Positions 15,770 to 24,220 of a stretch of DNA of 24,552 nt are shown piece by piece; the stretch's first letter is position 1; every line of letters starts with the position of its first letter. The translations under genes were made by a program, and so were the position numbers. The notes under the pieces were generated by a model. The model searched no databases and was not told the origin of the DNA. It was given only the letters and a program-made list of their open reading frames with translations. Location of the stretch: NCBI GenBank assembly GCA_003160265.1, contig PLQY01000010.1, positions 15,652 to 40,203 on the forward strand. The letters are read 5' to 3'. This stretch comes from Peptococcaceae bacterium (GTDB lineage: Bacteria; Bacillota; DSM-12270; Thermacetogeniales; Thermacetogeniaceae).

Positions 15770-17107
15770 TTATGCCGGCGTTTGAGGGATGAAGCCTTCC
15801 TTCATCAGCAACCTGGTTATTTTCTGGGATTGCTGGATCATTTCAACTGCATTGCGGTAGAGTTCATCGTAGCTCCGGTTTATCCTGGCCACGCCTTGCT
15901 CCACGGCTTTAGTTCCAACGGCGGCAGCTTCCTTGGGGAATACATCCCATTCGTCCATGGTAGGCATGAGGCATTCTTCAGAAAGCACGCCCTTGTCCTC
16001 TACATATCTGGCCAATTCATAGGCAGCAGCGATGCACATCTCGTCAGTAATGGCTGTTGCCCTGACGTCGAGCGCCCCGCGGAAGAGAGCAGGAAAGCAT
16101 AGAGAGTTGTTAACCTGATTGGGGAAATCAGAACGTCCGGTAGCTACAACCCTGGCGCCCGCTTCCTTGGCCTCCCAGGGCCAGATTTCAGGAGTGGGGT
16201 TGGCGCAGGCGAACACGATGGGATCCTTCGCCATTCCTCTGATCCATTCCTTTTTAATGACGTCAGGCCCGGGTTGAGATAGGGTGATCACGGCATCGGT
16301 TCCAGCCATCGCTTCCGGAATAGCGCCGGTCCTGCCCTCGGAGTTGGTCAGCATGCACATTTCCCATTTTTCCTTGTATTTTTCCTGCAGTTCTGTGCGG
16401 GAACGATTTAAAATGCCTTTAGTGTCGACCATGTAAATATTGCCCGGTTTTACTCCGGCCTTGATTAGAATGTGAGCGATGCGTATGTTGGCCGCGCCGG
16501 CGCCAACCATGGAGATGGTAACTTCATCGAGCTTCTTGCCCACCACTTTCACGGCGTTGATCATGCCGGCCAGGGTTACAGCCGCCGTTCCCTGCTGGTC
16601 ATCGTGCCAGACCGGTATCTCGCATTTCTCACGCAACCGGTCCAGGATGCCGAAGCACTTGGGCTGTGCTATATCCTCCAGGTTGATTCCGCCGAAGGAA
16701 GGTTGGAGAGCCTTCACTGTCCTGATGATCTCTTCCGGATCCTTGGTGCCAAGGCAGATGGGAACAGCATCGACGCCGCCCAGGTACTTGAATATCAGGG
16801 CCTTGCCCTCCATGACCGGCATGGCCGCCTCCGGCCCGATGTCACCCAGACCAAGGACCCGCGTCCCGTCAGAAACTATCGCCACCGTGTTCCATTTGCT
16901 GGTGAATTCGTACACCAGTTCCTTGTTTTTGTTGATGGCCATACATGGCTCAGCCACTCCCGGAGTATACCAGATGTTAAAGTCGCTCAAGTCCCGAATG
17001 GCGCAACGGGGCACGGTCTGTATTTTTCCCCGGAAAAAGCGATGTAGCCTTATGGCGTCCTCGGCCGGTTTTTTAGCCTTGGCAAGCAGTTCTTCTTCGG
17101 TAATCAT
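15770..17107 (-). CDS. Malic enzyme (oxaloacetate-decarboxylating malate dehydrogenase)
   Basis: A 445-aa short-form malic enzyme that oxidatively decarboxylates malate to pyruvate with NAD or NADP. Motifs: YTPGVAEPC (47-55), the GKALIFK lysine near 102, the metal ligands in GINLEDI (140-146), HDDQQGTA (168-175), and the nucleotide loop VGAGAANIRIA (201-211). The C-terminal part contains CANPTPEIWPWEA and TGRSDFPNQVNNSLCFP, which are family hallmarks. The ATG at 17107 has GGGAG eight bases upstream; a longer frame from 17167 overlaps aspA. The 13-base gap after the aspartase-like gene indicates one transcript. Coenzyme preference cannot be read with certainty. Confidence 0.93.
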   Translation of the reverse strand: MITEEELLAKAKKPAEDAIRLHRFFRGKIQTVPRCAIRDLSDFNIWYTPGVAEPCMAINKNKELVYEFTSKWNTVAIVSDGTRVLGLGDIGPEAAMPVMEGKALIFKYLGGVDAVPICLGTKDPEEIIRTVKALQPSFGGINLEDIAQPKCFGILDRLREKCEIPVWHDDQQGTAAVTLAGMINAVKVVGKKLDEVTISMVGAGAANIRIAHILIKAGVKPGNIYMVDTKGILNRSRTELQEKYKEKWEMCMLTNSEGRTGAIPEAMAGTDAVITLSQPGPDVIKKEWIRGMAKDPIVFACANPTPEIWPWEAKEAGARVVATGRSDFPNQVNNSLCFPALFRGALDVRATAITDEMCIAAAYELARYVEDKGVLSEECLMPTMDEWDVFPKEAAAVGTKAVEQGVARINRSYDELYRNAVEMIQQSQKITRLLMKEGFIPQTPA

Positions 17108-17120
17108 CGCGATTGCTCCC

Positions 17121-18578
17121 TTACGCTTTATTTGTCGGTGCAAGCGATCCGGACATATCTTCCTCACACAGCAATGACTCGGGTATCATGTGGCGCGGGT
17201 CCAGCAGATCCCGTGCCTGGTCCTCCGGCAGGATCTTCATCTCCAGCACCACATCCAGGATGCTCTTACCGCTTTCCAGGGCTTTTTTGGATACCTGAGT
17301 TGCAGCGGCATAGCCAATTGTGGGCACCAGGGATGTTACCAGGCTCCGGGTGCCTTCAGCATAGCGCTGGCAGTTGTCTACCCGGAACTTCATGCCCTTG
17401 ACGACATTTTCATTTAAAGAGTTGACAGCGCCCGCTAGCATTTCCAGGCTTTCAAAGAGGGAGAAGGCCAGCACCGTCTGCATAACGTTGAGTTCGAACT
17501 GGCCGGCGGAAGCAGCCAGGCCAACAGTAAGATCATTGCCGAAGACCTTGAAGCATACCTGGTTCACCATTTCGGGTATAATGGGATTGACTTTGCCGGC
17601 CATAATGCTGGAACCAGCAGCCAGGGGCGGCAATTCCACCTCCTCCAGGCCGGCCATGGGGCCAGAGGCCATCAGACGTAAGTCATTGGCGATTTTCGTG
17701 AGGGTTACGGCCGCTGCCCTTAATAAACCGCTCACCTCAACAAGCACATCCAGATTCTGGGTGGCATCGACCAGATTCCTAGCCAACCGCAGGTAGGGAA
17801 TACCCGCTGCGAGGCGCAATTCATCGATTACTATTTCCCGGTAGTGGTGGTCGGCATTCAAGCCCGTCCCGACAGCAGTCCCGCCGAGGTTTACCTCGGA
17901 CAGAAGCTTTACCGCCAGGTTGCCGCGCTGCACATCCCGCTGGACGGCTTCAGCCCAGGCGTCCAGTTCCTCGCCAATAGTTAAGGGAACGGCGTCTTGC
18001 AGGTGAGTCCGGCCCATCTTGATCGCTCCATGGTATTCTTCTGCTTTTTCCCGCAGCGCCCCGACTAACAGCATGTCGGCCTTGATGTAGCGCTGCAAGA
18101 GGCGGATGGCAGCAATCCTGATGGCCGTTGGCAGAACATCATTGGTGGACTGACCCATGTTGACATCATCGATGGGGTTGACCTTATCATATGCTCCAGG
18201 CTGGAAGCCCAGGATCACCAGGGCGCGGTTGGCTATCACCTCGTTGGCGGCCATATTGATCCCCGTACCGGCTCCGCCCTGAATGGCTTCACCAATAAAC
18301 TGCTCATGCCATTTGCCATCTATGATTTCTCCGGCAGCCCGGGCCATAGCCAGGGCCTTGCTCCGCTCCAGGACCCCCGCCTTCATATTGGCCAGGGCGC
18401 TGGCCTTTTTTGCCATGGCCAGGGCGACAATCAGATCCGGGTGGATCTTATAGCCGCTGACCGTAAAGTTTTCCTGTGACCGCACACTATGAATACCATA
18501 GTAAGCATTGCCCCAAATAGCCCTCTCGCCCAGGGAGTCCTTCTCCACTCTAGTAGTGCTAGGTATTTCCGCTATCAT
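17121..18578 (-). CDS. aspA: Aspartate ammonia-lyase-like protein (aspartase/fumarase superfamily)
   Basis: A 485-aa member of the aspartase/fumarase superfamily, most like aspartases (aspartate to fumarate + ammonia). Conserved regions are MGQSTNDVLPTA (141-152), GRTHLQDAVPLTIGEE (189-204) and the flexible catalytic loop GSSIMAGKVNP (322-332). The usual loop reads GSSIMPGKVNP or GSSIMPAKVNP, so the proline is replaced by alanine here. The start has GGGGAGGGG six bases upstream and a full promoter further up. It is co-transcribed with malic enzyme; fumarase, which would link fumarate to malate, is absent from the window. Class II fumarase activity is the main alternative, and would connect directly to the malic enzyme. 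Confidence 0.85.
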   Translation of the reverse strand: MIAEIPSTTRVEKDSLGERAIWGNAYYGIHSVRSQENFTVSGYKIHPDLIVALAMAKKASALANMKAGVLERSKALAMARAAGEIIDGKWHEQFIGEAIQGGAGTGINMAANEVIANRALVILGFQPGAYDKVNPIDDVNMGQSTNDVLPTAIRIAAIRLLQRYIKADMLLVGALREKAEEYHGAIKMGRTHLQDAVPLTIGEELDAWAEAVQRDVQRGNLAVKLLSEVNLGGTAVGTGLNADHHYREIVIDELRLAAGIPYLRLARNLVDATQNLDVLVEVSGLLRAAAVTLTKIANDLRLMASGPMAGLEEVELPPLAAGSSIMAGKVNPIIPEMVNQVCFKVFGNDLTVGLAASAGQFELNVMQTVLAFSLFESLEMLAGAVNSLNENVVKGMKFRVDNCQRYAEGTRSLVTSLVPTIGYAAATQVSKKALESGKSILDVVLEMKILPEDQARDLLDPRHMIPESLLCEEDMSGSLAPTNKA

Positions 18579-18631
18579 TTTATTCCCCTCCCCAGTTTAC
18601 ATTAATATTCTCTCAAGCAAGGAGCCTCTCT

Positions 18632-18666
18632 ACAATGGATTATACACCTCATGCGTATATTGTATA
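18632..18666 (-). promoter_or_regulatory. Sigma-A-type promoter of the aspartase-malic enzyme operon
   Basis: On the minus strand a perfect TATAAT (18644-18639) is preceded at 16 bases by TATACA (18666-18661), four of six matches to TTGACA. Initiation near 18632 would give a leader of about 54 bases before the aspartase ATG. The -35 lies inside the palindrome at 18660-18683, so a bound protein would block polymerase. Confidence 0.72.
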
Positions 18667-18683
18667 CTGTATACAGTATACAA
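18660..18683. promoter_or_regulatory. Perfect 24-bp palindrome, probable operator
   Basis: Three GTATAC hexamers are separated by single bases (T then A) and flanked by TT and AA, making a perfect 24-bp dyad over the -35 of the aspA promoter. The 7-bp period and GTATAC core resemble operators of GntR-type (FadR/HutC-like) repressors. PucR, encoded next door, is another candidate. No second copy was found elsewhere in the window. Confidence 0.7.
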
Positions 18684-18713
18684 AAAAAATCGTAACTATT
18701 ATAAGCAGTTACG
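18682..18713 (-). terminator. Rho-independent terminator of the PucR-type gene
   Basis: Twelve bases after the regulator stop on the minus strand comes a 7-bp stem, CGTAACT/AGTTACG, with a 9-base loop. A single A and then eight T residues follow. The T-run ends at the edge of the palindrome at 18660-18683, so terminator and operator are packed back to back. Confidence 0.85.
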
Positions 18714-18724
18714 AAATTCATATT

Positions 18725-20407
18725 CTACCCCAAGCCGCCACCGAAGCAGTGAAATACCTGGGATAAACGCATGGCTACTTGCAAATTCATTTTCTGGTCC
18801 GGCTGGTTAAAATCTATCCCGGTCAATTCCTTGATCTTATTTACCCGGTACAGGATGGTATTATAATGGGTATACATTTTCTCCGATGTTTCCTTCACAT
18901 TGCAGTTGGACTCCAGGTAGACCTCCAGGGTCTTGTACAGGTCCCCTTTTTTATTGTGGTCATACTCCAGAAAGGAACCCAGGATCTCCTGGACGAAATC
19001 CTTCAGTTCCGGCATACCGTCGTGTTTGAGCAGCAATCCATAGACACCCAGGTTGCTGTAATAAATATCGCTACCGTTGCCAAAGAGATACCGGCCCAGC
19101 TCTAAAGCGATCTTGGCCTCCCGGTAACTCCTTTTGATGCCTTTAATCCCGTTATAGCCGCTGCCGATGCCGATGGTAACCTCCCAGGATTTAAGGGCGG
19201 CCCTTAGTTGACGAAGGAAATCCCTGGCCCCGCTATCTTTGCTGTTGGCTACCAAAGAGGGCTCCAATAAGAGGGCCAGACCGTCTTCGTTGTTGACCAG
19301 GATAAATTTCACCTGCATTTGACTGCAGAAATTCTCCAGCAGGATGGCTGCCCTGGTCTTGAGGTCCTGCCGCCGGTCTTCATGAATCTTTATTTTACTT
19401 GCCTCGGATGGCAGGCTGACATCCAGCAGCAGGGCGGCATAATCGCTCGTCAATTCCCACCCGAAGGCCCGCGCCCGCTCAAGGTAATCCTTTTCGTACA
19501 GGTTGGAAGAGGACAAAAGCTGGCTTAAAAACTCGGCTTTATATTTATTCTCGATCTGGGCTACATTGTGCTGCCTGAGAATATCCAGGGCAACGATGGA
19601 GCAGACCCTCTCCAGGGTGATCAGTTCCAGGAGCGAAAAACGCCGATCCAGCAGGATTGCCTTGACCCAACCGTACTGCTGTTCTTCGATGATCACCGGC
19701 AAAGCAATACAATCAGCTTCACGACCATCAAAGTCCATCTGTTCCCGGTAAAATTCGCCCGTATCATAATGCTCGGCCTTCAGGCCGGCCAGATCATCCC
19801 GTTCAAAATAACCGGCCGCCTCCGAGGGGATATCGTAGGGGTAAATAACCCGCCGGTAGTTCGAATGGTCTTCCAGGCAGACACAGGCATTGATCAATTC
19901 CGCCAAAGCGGCAGCGATCTGGTCCAGTTGCCCGCCCTTCAGGATCAGATCTGTAAACTGCTGGTGGACTGCCACGCTGTGTTCTAAAAATAGGGCCTGG
20001 TGGTTGACCAGTTGTGACAGGACGCTGGATATCAGTTCGGAAAAGTTTACTTCTAACGGCATCTCCAGCAAGGGGAAATTTAGATTGTTGGCGGCTTCGA
20101 TCATGTATAAGGGAATAGATTCGATATAGCGCTGGGGTTTGATGGCCAACCCGGCGGCCCCCTGCTGGTTCAACTGGGGGATCAGGCCCTTCTGGGCGTC
20201 AATATCGTCCTTGATGGCGTACCCGGTGGTAAGGATAAAGTCCCCGCTCTTGATCCAGGGCAAAATATCCGGCACTTCCATTACGTTGACGTTGGTGATG
20301 ACCCGCTGCAAGCCTTCCGCCCCACCCAGGAGCCGGCACTTTTTAAAGGCCGGCAGTTGCAAAACTTCTTCAACTTTAAGCCCGTAGTGTTCCATGATCG
20401 CATCCAT
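18725..20407 (-). CDS. PucR-family transcriptional regulator
   Basis: A 560-aa protein with the PucR architecture. The N-terminal purine-catabolism-regulator domain spans about 1-130 (VEEVLQLPAFKKCRLLGG, then WIKSGDFILTTGYAI). A CdaR/GGDEF-like middle domain follows. The C-terminal helix-turn-helix (about 495-550) contains TLEVYLESNCNVKETSEKM and HYNTILYRVNKIKELTGIDF. In Bacillus, PucR controls purine use, but paralogues regulate many catabolic operons, usually as activators that sense a metabolite. I keep the ATG at 20407; an ATG at 20395 with GGATGG eight bases before it is about as good. It lies between the molybdenum hydroxylase operon and the aspartase operon and could control either. 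Confidence 0.9.
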   Translation of the reverse strand: MDAIMEHYGLKVEEVLQLPAFKKCRLLGGAEGLQRVITNVNVMEVPDILPWIKSGDFILTTGYAIKDDIDAQKGLIPQLNQQGAAGLAIKPQRYIESIPLYMIEAANNLNFPLLEMPLEVNFSELISSVLSQLVNHQALFLEHSVAVHQQFTDLILKGGQLDQIAAALAELINACVCLEDHSNYRRVIYPYDIPSEAAGYFERDDLAGLKAEHYDTGEFYREQMDFDGREADCIALPVIIEEQQYGWVKAILLDRRFSLLELITLERVCSIVALDILRQHNVAQIENKYKAEFLSQLLSSSNLYEKDYLERARAFGWELTSDYAALLLDVSLPSEASKIKIHEDRRQDLKTRAAILLENFCSQMQVKFILVNNEDGLALLLEPSLVANSKDSGARDFLRQLRAALKSWEVTIGIGSGYNGIKGIKRSYREAKIALELGRYLFGNGSDIYYSNLGVYGLLLKHDGMPELKDFVQEILGSFLEYDHNKKGDLYKTLEVYLESNCNVKETSEKMYTHYNTILYRVNKIKELTGIDFNQPDQKMNLQVAMRLSQVFHCFGGGLG

Positions 20408-20439
20408 CCTTTTCGGGTCTCACCTCCCTATATTTCGCC

Positions 20440-20455
20440 ATAATTAGCTAGTTAT
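20440..20455. promoter_or_regulatory. Near-perfect 16-bp palindrome upstream of the PucR-type gene
   Basis: ATAATTAGCTAGTTAT reads the same on both strands at 14 of 16 positions. It is 33 bases before the regulator ATG and just outside its GGGAGG site, a position suited to autoregulation. No clear -35/-10 was found next to it. Confidence 0.4.
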
Positions 20456-20481
20456 CCTACATTTTTTTTATTAAATGTGGG
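20456..20481. other. A/T-rich stem-loop between the hydroxylase operon and the regulator
   Basis: CCTACATTT and AAATGTGGG form a 9-bp stem with one G-T pair and an 8-base loop. The T-run is inside the hairpin, not after it on the minus strand, so it is a poor terminator. It may still slow transcription out of the 2Fe-2S subunit gene, or be part of the regulator's control region. Confidence 0.35.
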
Positions 20482-20506
20482 TTCAGATCTTCCGCTACCC
20501 CTGGCC

Positions 20507-20974
20507 CTAAGCCGGGTGCTTGACCTCTTTCACAGCCTGAACGATGGCGGCATAGCCCGTGCAGCGGCAGAGGTTGCCCCGCAGGTAATCCCGGATCTCT
20601 TCCTCGCTGGGATCGGGGTTTTTCTCCAGGAGAGCCTGGGCAGTGAGTAGCATACCCGGGGTACAAAAGCCGCACTGCACCGCTCCATTGTCCAGGAAAG
20701 ACTGCTGCAAGGGGTGGAGCCGGTCATAATCCCCCATGCCTTCCACGGTGGTAATCTCCGCGCCCTCCATGGTAACCGCCAGGATCAGGCAGGCCAGCAT
20801 ATTCCGGCCGTTGACGAGGACTGTACAGGCAGCGCACTCACCCAGGCCGCAGCCGTACTTGGCGCCCATCAACCCCAGTTCGTCGCGTAAGACATTGAGC
20901 AGGAGTGCGTTAGGCCTGACAAACAGTTGCCTCTCCTTGCCGTTGACTCGCAACTTGAGCCATTGACTTTCCAT
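20507..20974 (-). CDS. Molybdenum hydroxylase, 2Fe-2S subunit (XdhC/CoxS-like)
   Basis: A ~155-aa two-cluster iron-sulfur subunit. In the numbering that counts an alternative GTG at 20977 as residue 1, the plant-type cluster is held by Cys43, Cys48, Cys51 and Cys63, and the second by Cys102 and Cys105 (CGFCTPGM) and Cys137 and Cys139 (LCRCTGY). The motif reads CAAC where most relatives have CGAC, a small change. GGGAGG is six bases from the GTG and nine from the ATG at 20974; I use the ATG, which overlaps the previous stop as TGATG. It carries electrons from the Mo site to FAD. Confidence 0.94.
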   Translation of the reverse strand: MESQWLKLRVNGKERQLFVRPNALLLNVLRDELGLMGAKYGCGLGECAACTVLVNGRNMLACLILAVTMEGAEITTVEGMGDYDRLHPLQQSFLDNGAVQCGFCTPGMLLTAQALLEKNPDPSEEEIRDYLRGNLCRCTGYAAIVQAVKEVKHPA

Positions 20975-21864
20975 CACAGGACACCTCCCGCCCGTTGCCA
21001 GGCGGCACGAAGAGCCTCGCCCAGGATCACCCGGCTAACCTTCAACCTGTACTCTCGCGTTGAACGATTGTCGCTGATGGGTTTGATAGCTGCTGCACCT
21101 GCCTGAGCAGCAGCTTCGACCAGTTCATTGCTCATTCTCTTCCCTGTCAGGACGGCCTCAGCCTCCTGGATTCGAATCGGTCTGGGAGCTACCGAGCCAA
21201 AGGCGATCCGGCAACTGGTACAGTCACGTCCGGAACGCTGGAGAGAAACGGCCACATTGATTTTGGCAATGTCTATTGCCACCCGGCCCAATTTAAGGAA
21301 GCTGCTGCCGTTCCCCGGATCCTGGGGGGGGATGCTGATCTCCGTCAGCAGTTCTTCGGGGGCCAGGCAGGTTTTACCGGGGCCCAGGAAAAACTCATCT
21401 ACCGGTACCCACCTTACCCCGTCCTGGAGCTCCAGTTGCAAGACAGCATCGTAGACCAGCAGGGGCGGCGCCGTATCAGCTGCCGGGGAGGCGTTGACCA
21501 GGTTGCCGGCAATGGTGCCCATATTCCTGATGGCCGTTGCAGCCATAGACCGTATGGCTTCGTACAGGGCGCTGTAACCGGTCTTTACGGCTGCGTGGCC
21601 CTCGACATCCATTAAAGAGGTAGCGGCGCCAATCCTTAAGCCTGCCTCGTCGGCCTGGATATAATCCAGGCCTGCCACCTTTTTGATGTAGATGACATAT
21701 TCAGGCTTCATCTGTCCGGTCTTCATCCTGACCAGCAGGTCGGTACCCCCGGCAAGGATTTTGGCTCTCGTCCCATATTCCGCCAGCCAGGTTAAAACTT
21801 CACCCGTGCTGTGAGCCTCCAGGTACTGAAATTCTGCCGCCAGAACCCGGGTATCAGTTGCCAT
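20974..21864 (-). CDS. Molybdenum hydroxylase, FAD subunit (XdhB/CoxM-like)
   Basis: A 296-aa flavoprotein subunit. The FAD motifs are ILAGGTDLLVRMKTG near the N-terminus and AIRNMGTIAGNLVNASPAADT in the middle, followed by the CO dehydrogenase flavoprotein C-terminal domain (IAFGSVAPRPIRIQEAE). The ATG at 21864 has GGGAG eight bases upstream; an in-frame GTG at 21873 abuts that site and is rejected. It overlaps the Mo subunit gene by 11 bases. Confidence 0.93.
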   Translation of the reverse strand: MATDTRVLAAEFQYLEAHSTGEVLTWLAEYGTRAKILAGGTDLLVRMKTGQMKPEYVIYIKKVAGLDYIQADEAGLRIGAATSLMDVEGHAAVKTGYSALYEAIRSMAATAIRNMGTIAGNLVNASPAADTAPPLLVYDAVLQLELQDGVRWVPVDEFFLGPGKTCLAPEELLTEISIPPQDPGNGSSFLKLGRVAIDIAKINVAVSLQRSGRDCTSCRIAFGSVAPRPIRIQEAEAVLTGKRMSNELVEAAAQAGAAAIKPISDNRSTREYRLKVSRVILGEALRAAWQRAGGVL

Positions 21865-24217
21865 CCCTGCCACTCCCTTCTAGGGCCGCCAAAACCCTTT
21901 CCGGTGTTATCGGTATCCGGTAAAACCTGATACCGATGGCGTTGTATAAGGAGTTGTTCAGGGCTGAGGCCACGGAATTCAGGGCCGCTTCCCCAATCCC
22001 CTTCGCCCCGAAGGGGCCGGTAGGTTCATAGGTATGGGCAAAATAGACCTGGATATCGTCCAAGCGGGGCATCTCACAGGTGGTCGGGATCTTGTCGTCA
22101 GTGATAAAGCCGTTGCACTTCAGTCTCCCGGTCTCCCGGTCATGCTCGGTTTCTTCATAGAGGGCGTAACCCAGACCCCGGGACAGGGAGCCAATCAGCT
22201 GTCCGGCAACCATGTCCGGGTTGATAGGAGTCCCGGTGTCCGAGAGCAGGACGGCCCGCGGTACTCGGACAACGCCGGTCCAAGTGTCGACTTCCACCTC
22301 CAAGAAATGGGCCACAAAGCAGGGTGGACAGTTCTTTTGCCGCAGGCTGTCTGTAGCGGCGATCGTCCCCCAGCTATAGATCTGCGCCAGCCGGGCGACC
22401 TCGTCGATGGTGATATTTTTCTGCTTGAAGCCCCGAACATAGACGATCGTAACGTCCTTTTTCGCGTCATATTCCAACTCCAGGTCTCTGGGCAGTTCCT
22501 CTAAAATGCGCCCGGCATACTCGAACAATTTCTGCTTGACCTGCCGCGCTACATGGTAAACAGCCCCGCAACCGCAGTAGACCCCACGCGTGGCGTGTGT
22601 ACAGACATCATAACCGGTCGTCTTGGTATCGACCAGGGACAAGTCTACCCGATCATAGGGGACATTGAGAACCTCCGCCGCAACTTTTACCGCCGCCTCC
22701 CCGGTGCCGCCGCCCAGGTCCATCACCGGCGTCATCACATCCACGGTGCCGTCCTCATTGATCTTGACGGTGGCGCTGGAGTAGTCGACGACCTCTCCCG
22801 GCTTGGGGCCCCCGGTACCGGAGGTATGGAAGCCCCTGGCCACGCCAATGCCCCGGCGGTAGCGGCCCGTTTTTTCTTCGTGAGGACGGCGATCGGCCCA
22901 ACCGATCAGTTCCGCGCCCTTTTGCAGCATCTCCTCGACGCCGCAACTCTTGATGATCGACTTGACCGAGGGCCCCTGGCCCCAGAATTCATCGCCAATA
23001 CCCACGTAATTCTTGAGGCGAAACTCGATGGGATCGAAGCCGCACTCCGTGGCGATGAGGTCCATCAGAGACTCCACGGCAAAATTGACCTGCGGGTTTC
23101 CATATCCCTGCATGGCGCAGGCCGGCACCTTATTAGTATAGATCGTCCGGCCTTCAAAGCGGAAGTCGCCCCATTTATAAAGGGAAGCGTACCATCCGGC
23201 CATGCACCCGAGTAGGGGGAAGGCGTTTATCTGGTGGGCGCCAATATCCACCTGTGCCAGCATGTCGGCGGCGACAACCCTGCCGTCCTTTTTAACGCCA
23301 ATCTTCAGTTTAATCCGGGCCGGGAACTTGGTATGGCTATGAAGATCGTCTTCCCGGCTGGAGGCCATTTTTACCGGTCGCTTCGCCTTTAGGGCCAGAG
23401 CTACACAGATGGGGATAATGGAGTTCATCTGGATGCTGGAGCCAAAGGAGCCTCCGATAGCCAGCTTTTTGACATTGACCTTGCTTAAAGGAAGGCCATA
23501 AATGCGGCCCAGGAGTATACGAATATTGTGGATGGTCTGGGTGGTGGCCCAGACAGTAATCCCACCGTTAGGATCCGGCCGGCAGACGGCGGTCTTGGTT
23601 TCCATCTGATGATGGTAGACCCGGGGCAACTCATATTCCTGTTCGGCAATATAGTCCGCCCCGGCAAAGGCTGCTTCCGGGTCCCCTACGGTGATAATCC
23701 GTTCGCAGGCCACGTTATTCTTGACAGTCAGTTTTTGATCACCCAGGTAAATATTATCGTAGAGGGCTTGGGCGCCTTCGGCCATTGCCTCATCCAGGTC
23801 TAGGACAGCCGGCAAAACTTTGTATTCTACTTTAACTGCCTGCATAGCCTTGAAGGCCAGTTCTTCGGTCTCGGCGGCCACCCCCACTATGGCTTCCCCC
23901 ACGTGCCTCGCTCTCAGGGGCAGGACACGACGATCGCAATAGGTCTTCTCCGGTATGCTAACGGTACGTTCGTTGTAGATCAGATTCGGAATGCAGGGAG
24001 CATCCGGGGTCACACAAACAGCCCCCATGGCCTCAGCCGCAGAGGTATCCACCCGCAAAACTTGCGCGTGGGGATACGGGCTCCGCAGGGTGACGCCATA
24101 GAGCATATGGGGGACAACAACGTCGCTGGCGTAAGTCTCCTGGCCGCAGACCTTGGCTACTCCGTCTTTTCGCTGCAATATCTTGCCGATGACCTGAAAT
24201 TCCACGCCTGCCACCAT
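21854..24217 (-). CDS. Molybdenum hydroxylase, molybdopterin-binding catalytic subunit
   Basis: The 787-aa catalytic subunit of a xanthine dehydrogenase-family enzyme, which hydroxylates N-heterocycles, purines or aldehydes with water. The a/b hammerhead domain is N-terminal. Cofactor-binding loops follow: GGSFGSS at 255-261 (usually GGGFGGK), AMQGYGNPQ at 368-376 (usually MRGFG/YGxPQ, so Gln370 replaces the common Arg), and DLGGGTGE near 500-507 (often DxGQG). The catalytic Glu743 is present in GAKGIGE. These loop changes suggest a substrate other than plain xanthine. The ATG at 24217 directly follows AAAGG, so a GTG at 24205 is possible. It begins 3 bases after the carbamate kinase stop. 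Confidence 0.92.
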   Translation of the reverse strand: MVAGVEFQVIGKILQRKDGVAKVCGQETYASDVVVPHMLYGVTLRSPYPHAQVLRVDTSAAEAMGAVCVTPDAPCIPNLIYNERTVSIPEKTYCDRRVLPLRARHVGEAIVGVAAETEELAFKAMQAVKVEYKVLPAVLDLDEAMAEGAQALYDNIYLGDQKLTVKNNVACERIITVGDPEAAFAGADYIAEQEYELPRVYHHQMETKTAVCRPDPNGGITVWATTQTIHNIRILLGRIYGLPLSKVNVKKLAIGGSFGSSIQMNSIIPICVALALKAKRPVKMASSREDDLHSHTKFPARIKLKIGVKKDGRVVAADMLAQVDIGAHQINAFPLLGCMAGWYASLYKWGDFRFEGRTIYTNKVPACAMQGYGNPQVNFAVESLMDLIATECGFDPIEFRLKNYVGIGDEFWGQGPSVKSIIKSCGVEEMLQKGAELIGWADRRPHEEKTGRYRRGIGVARGFHTSGTGGPKPGEVVDYSSATVKINEDGTVDVMTPVMDLGGGTGEAAVKVAAEVLNVPYDRVDLSLVDTKTTGYDVCTHATRGVYCGCGAVYHVARQVKQKLFEYAGRILEELPRDLELEYDAKKDVTIVYVRGFKQKNITIDEVARLAQIYSWGTIAATDSLRQKNCPPCFVAHFLEVEVDTWTGVVRVPRAVLLSDTGTPINPDMVAGQLIGSLSRGLGYALYEETEHDRETGRLKCNGFITDDKIPTTCEMPRLDDIQVYFAHTYEPTGPFGAKGIGEAALNSVASALNNSLYNAIGIRFYRIPITPERVLAALEGSGRDGN

Positions 24218-24220
24218 CCT

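Noticed and set aside
15418..15785. Small open frames in the spacer right of the importer operon
   Set aside because: No ribosome binding site, no motif, and inconsistent frames; better treated as non-coding.
16472..17177. Plus-strand frames of 191 and 232 codons opposite the malic enzyme
   Set aside because: Both are antisense to a highly conserved enzyme and match nothing I recognise.
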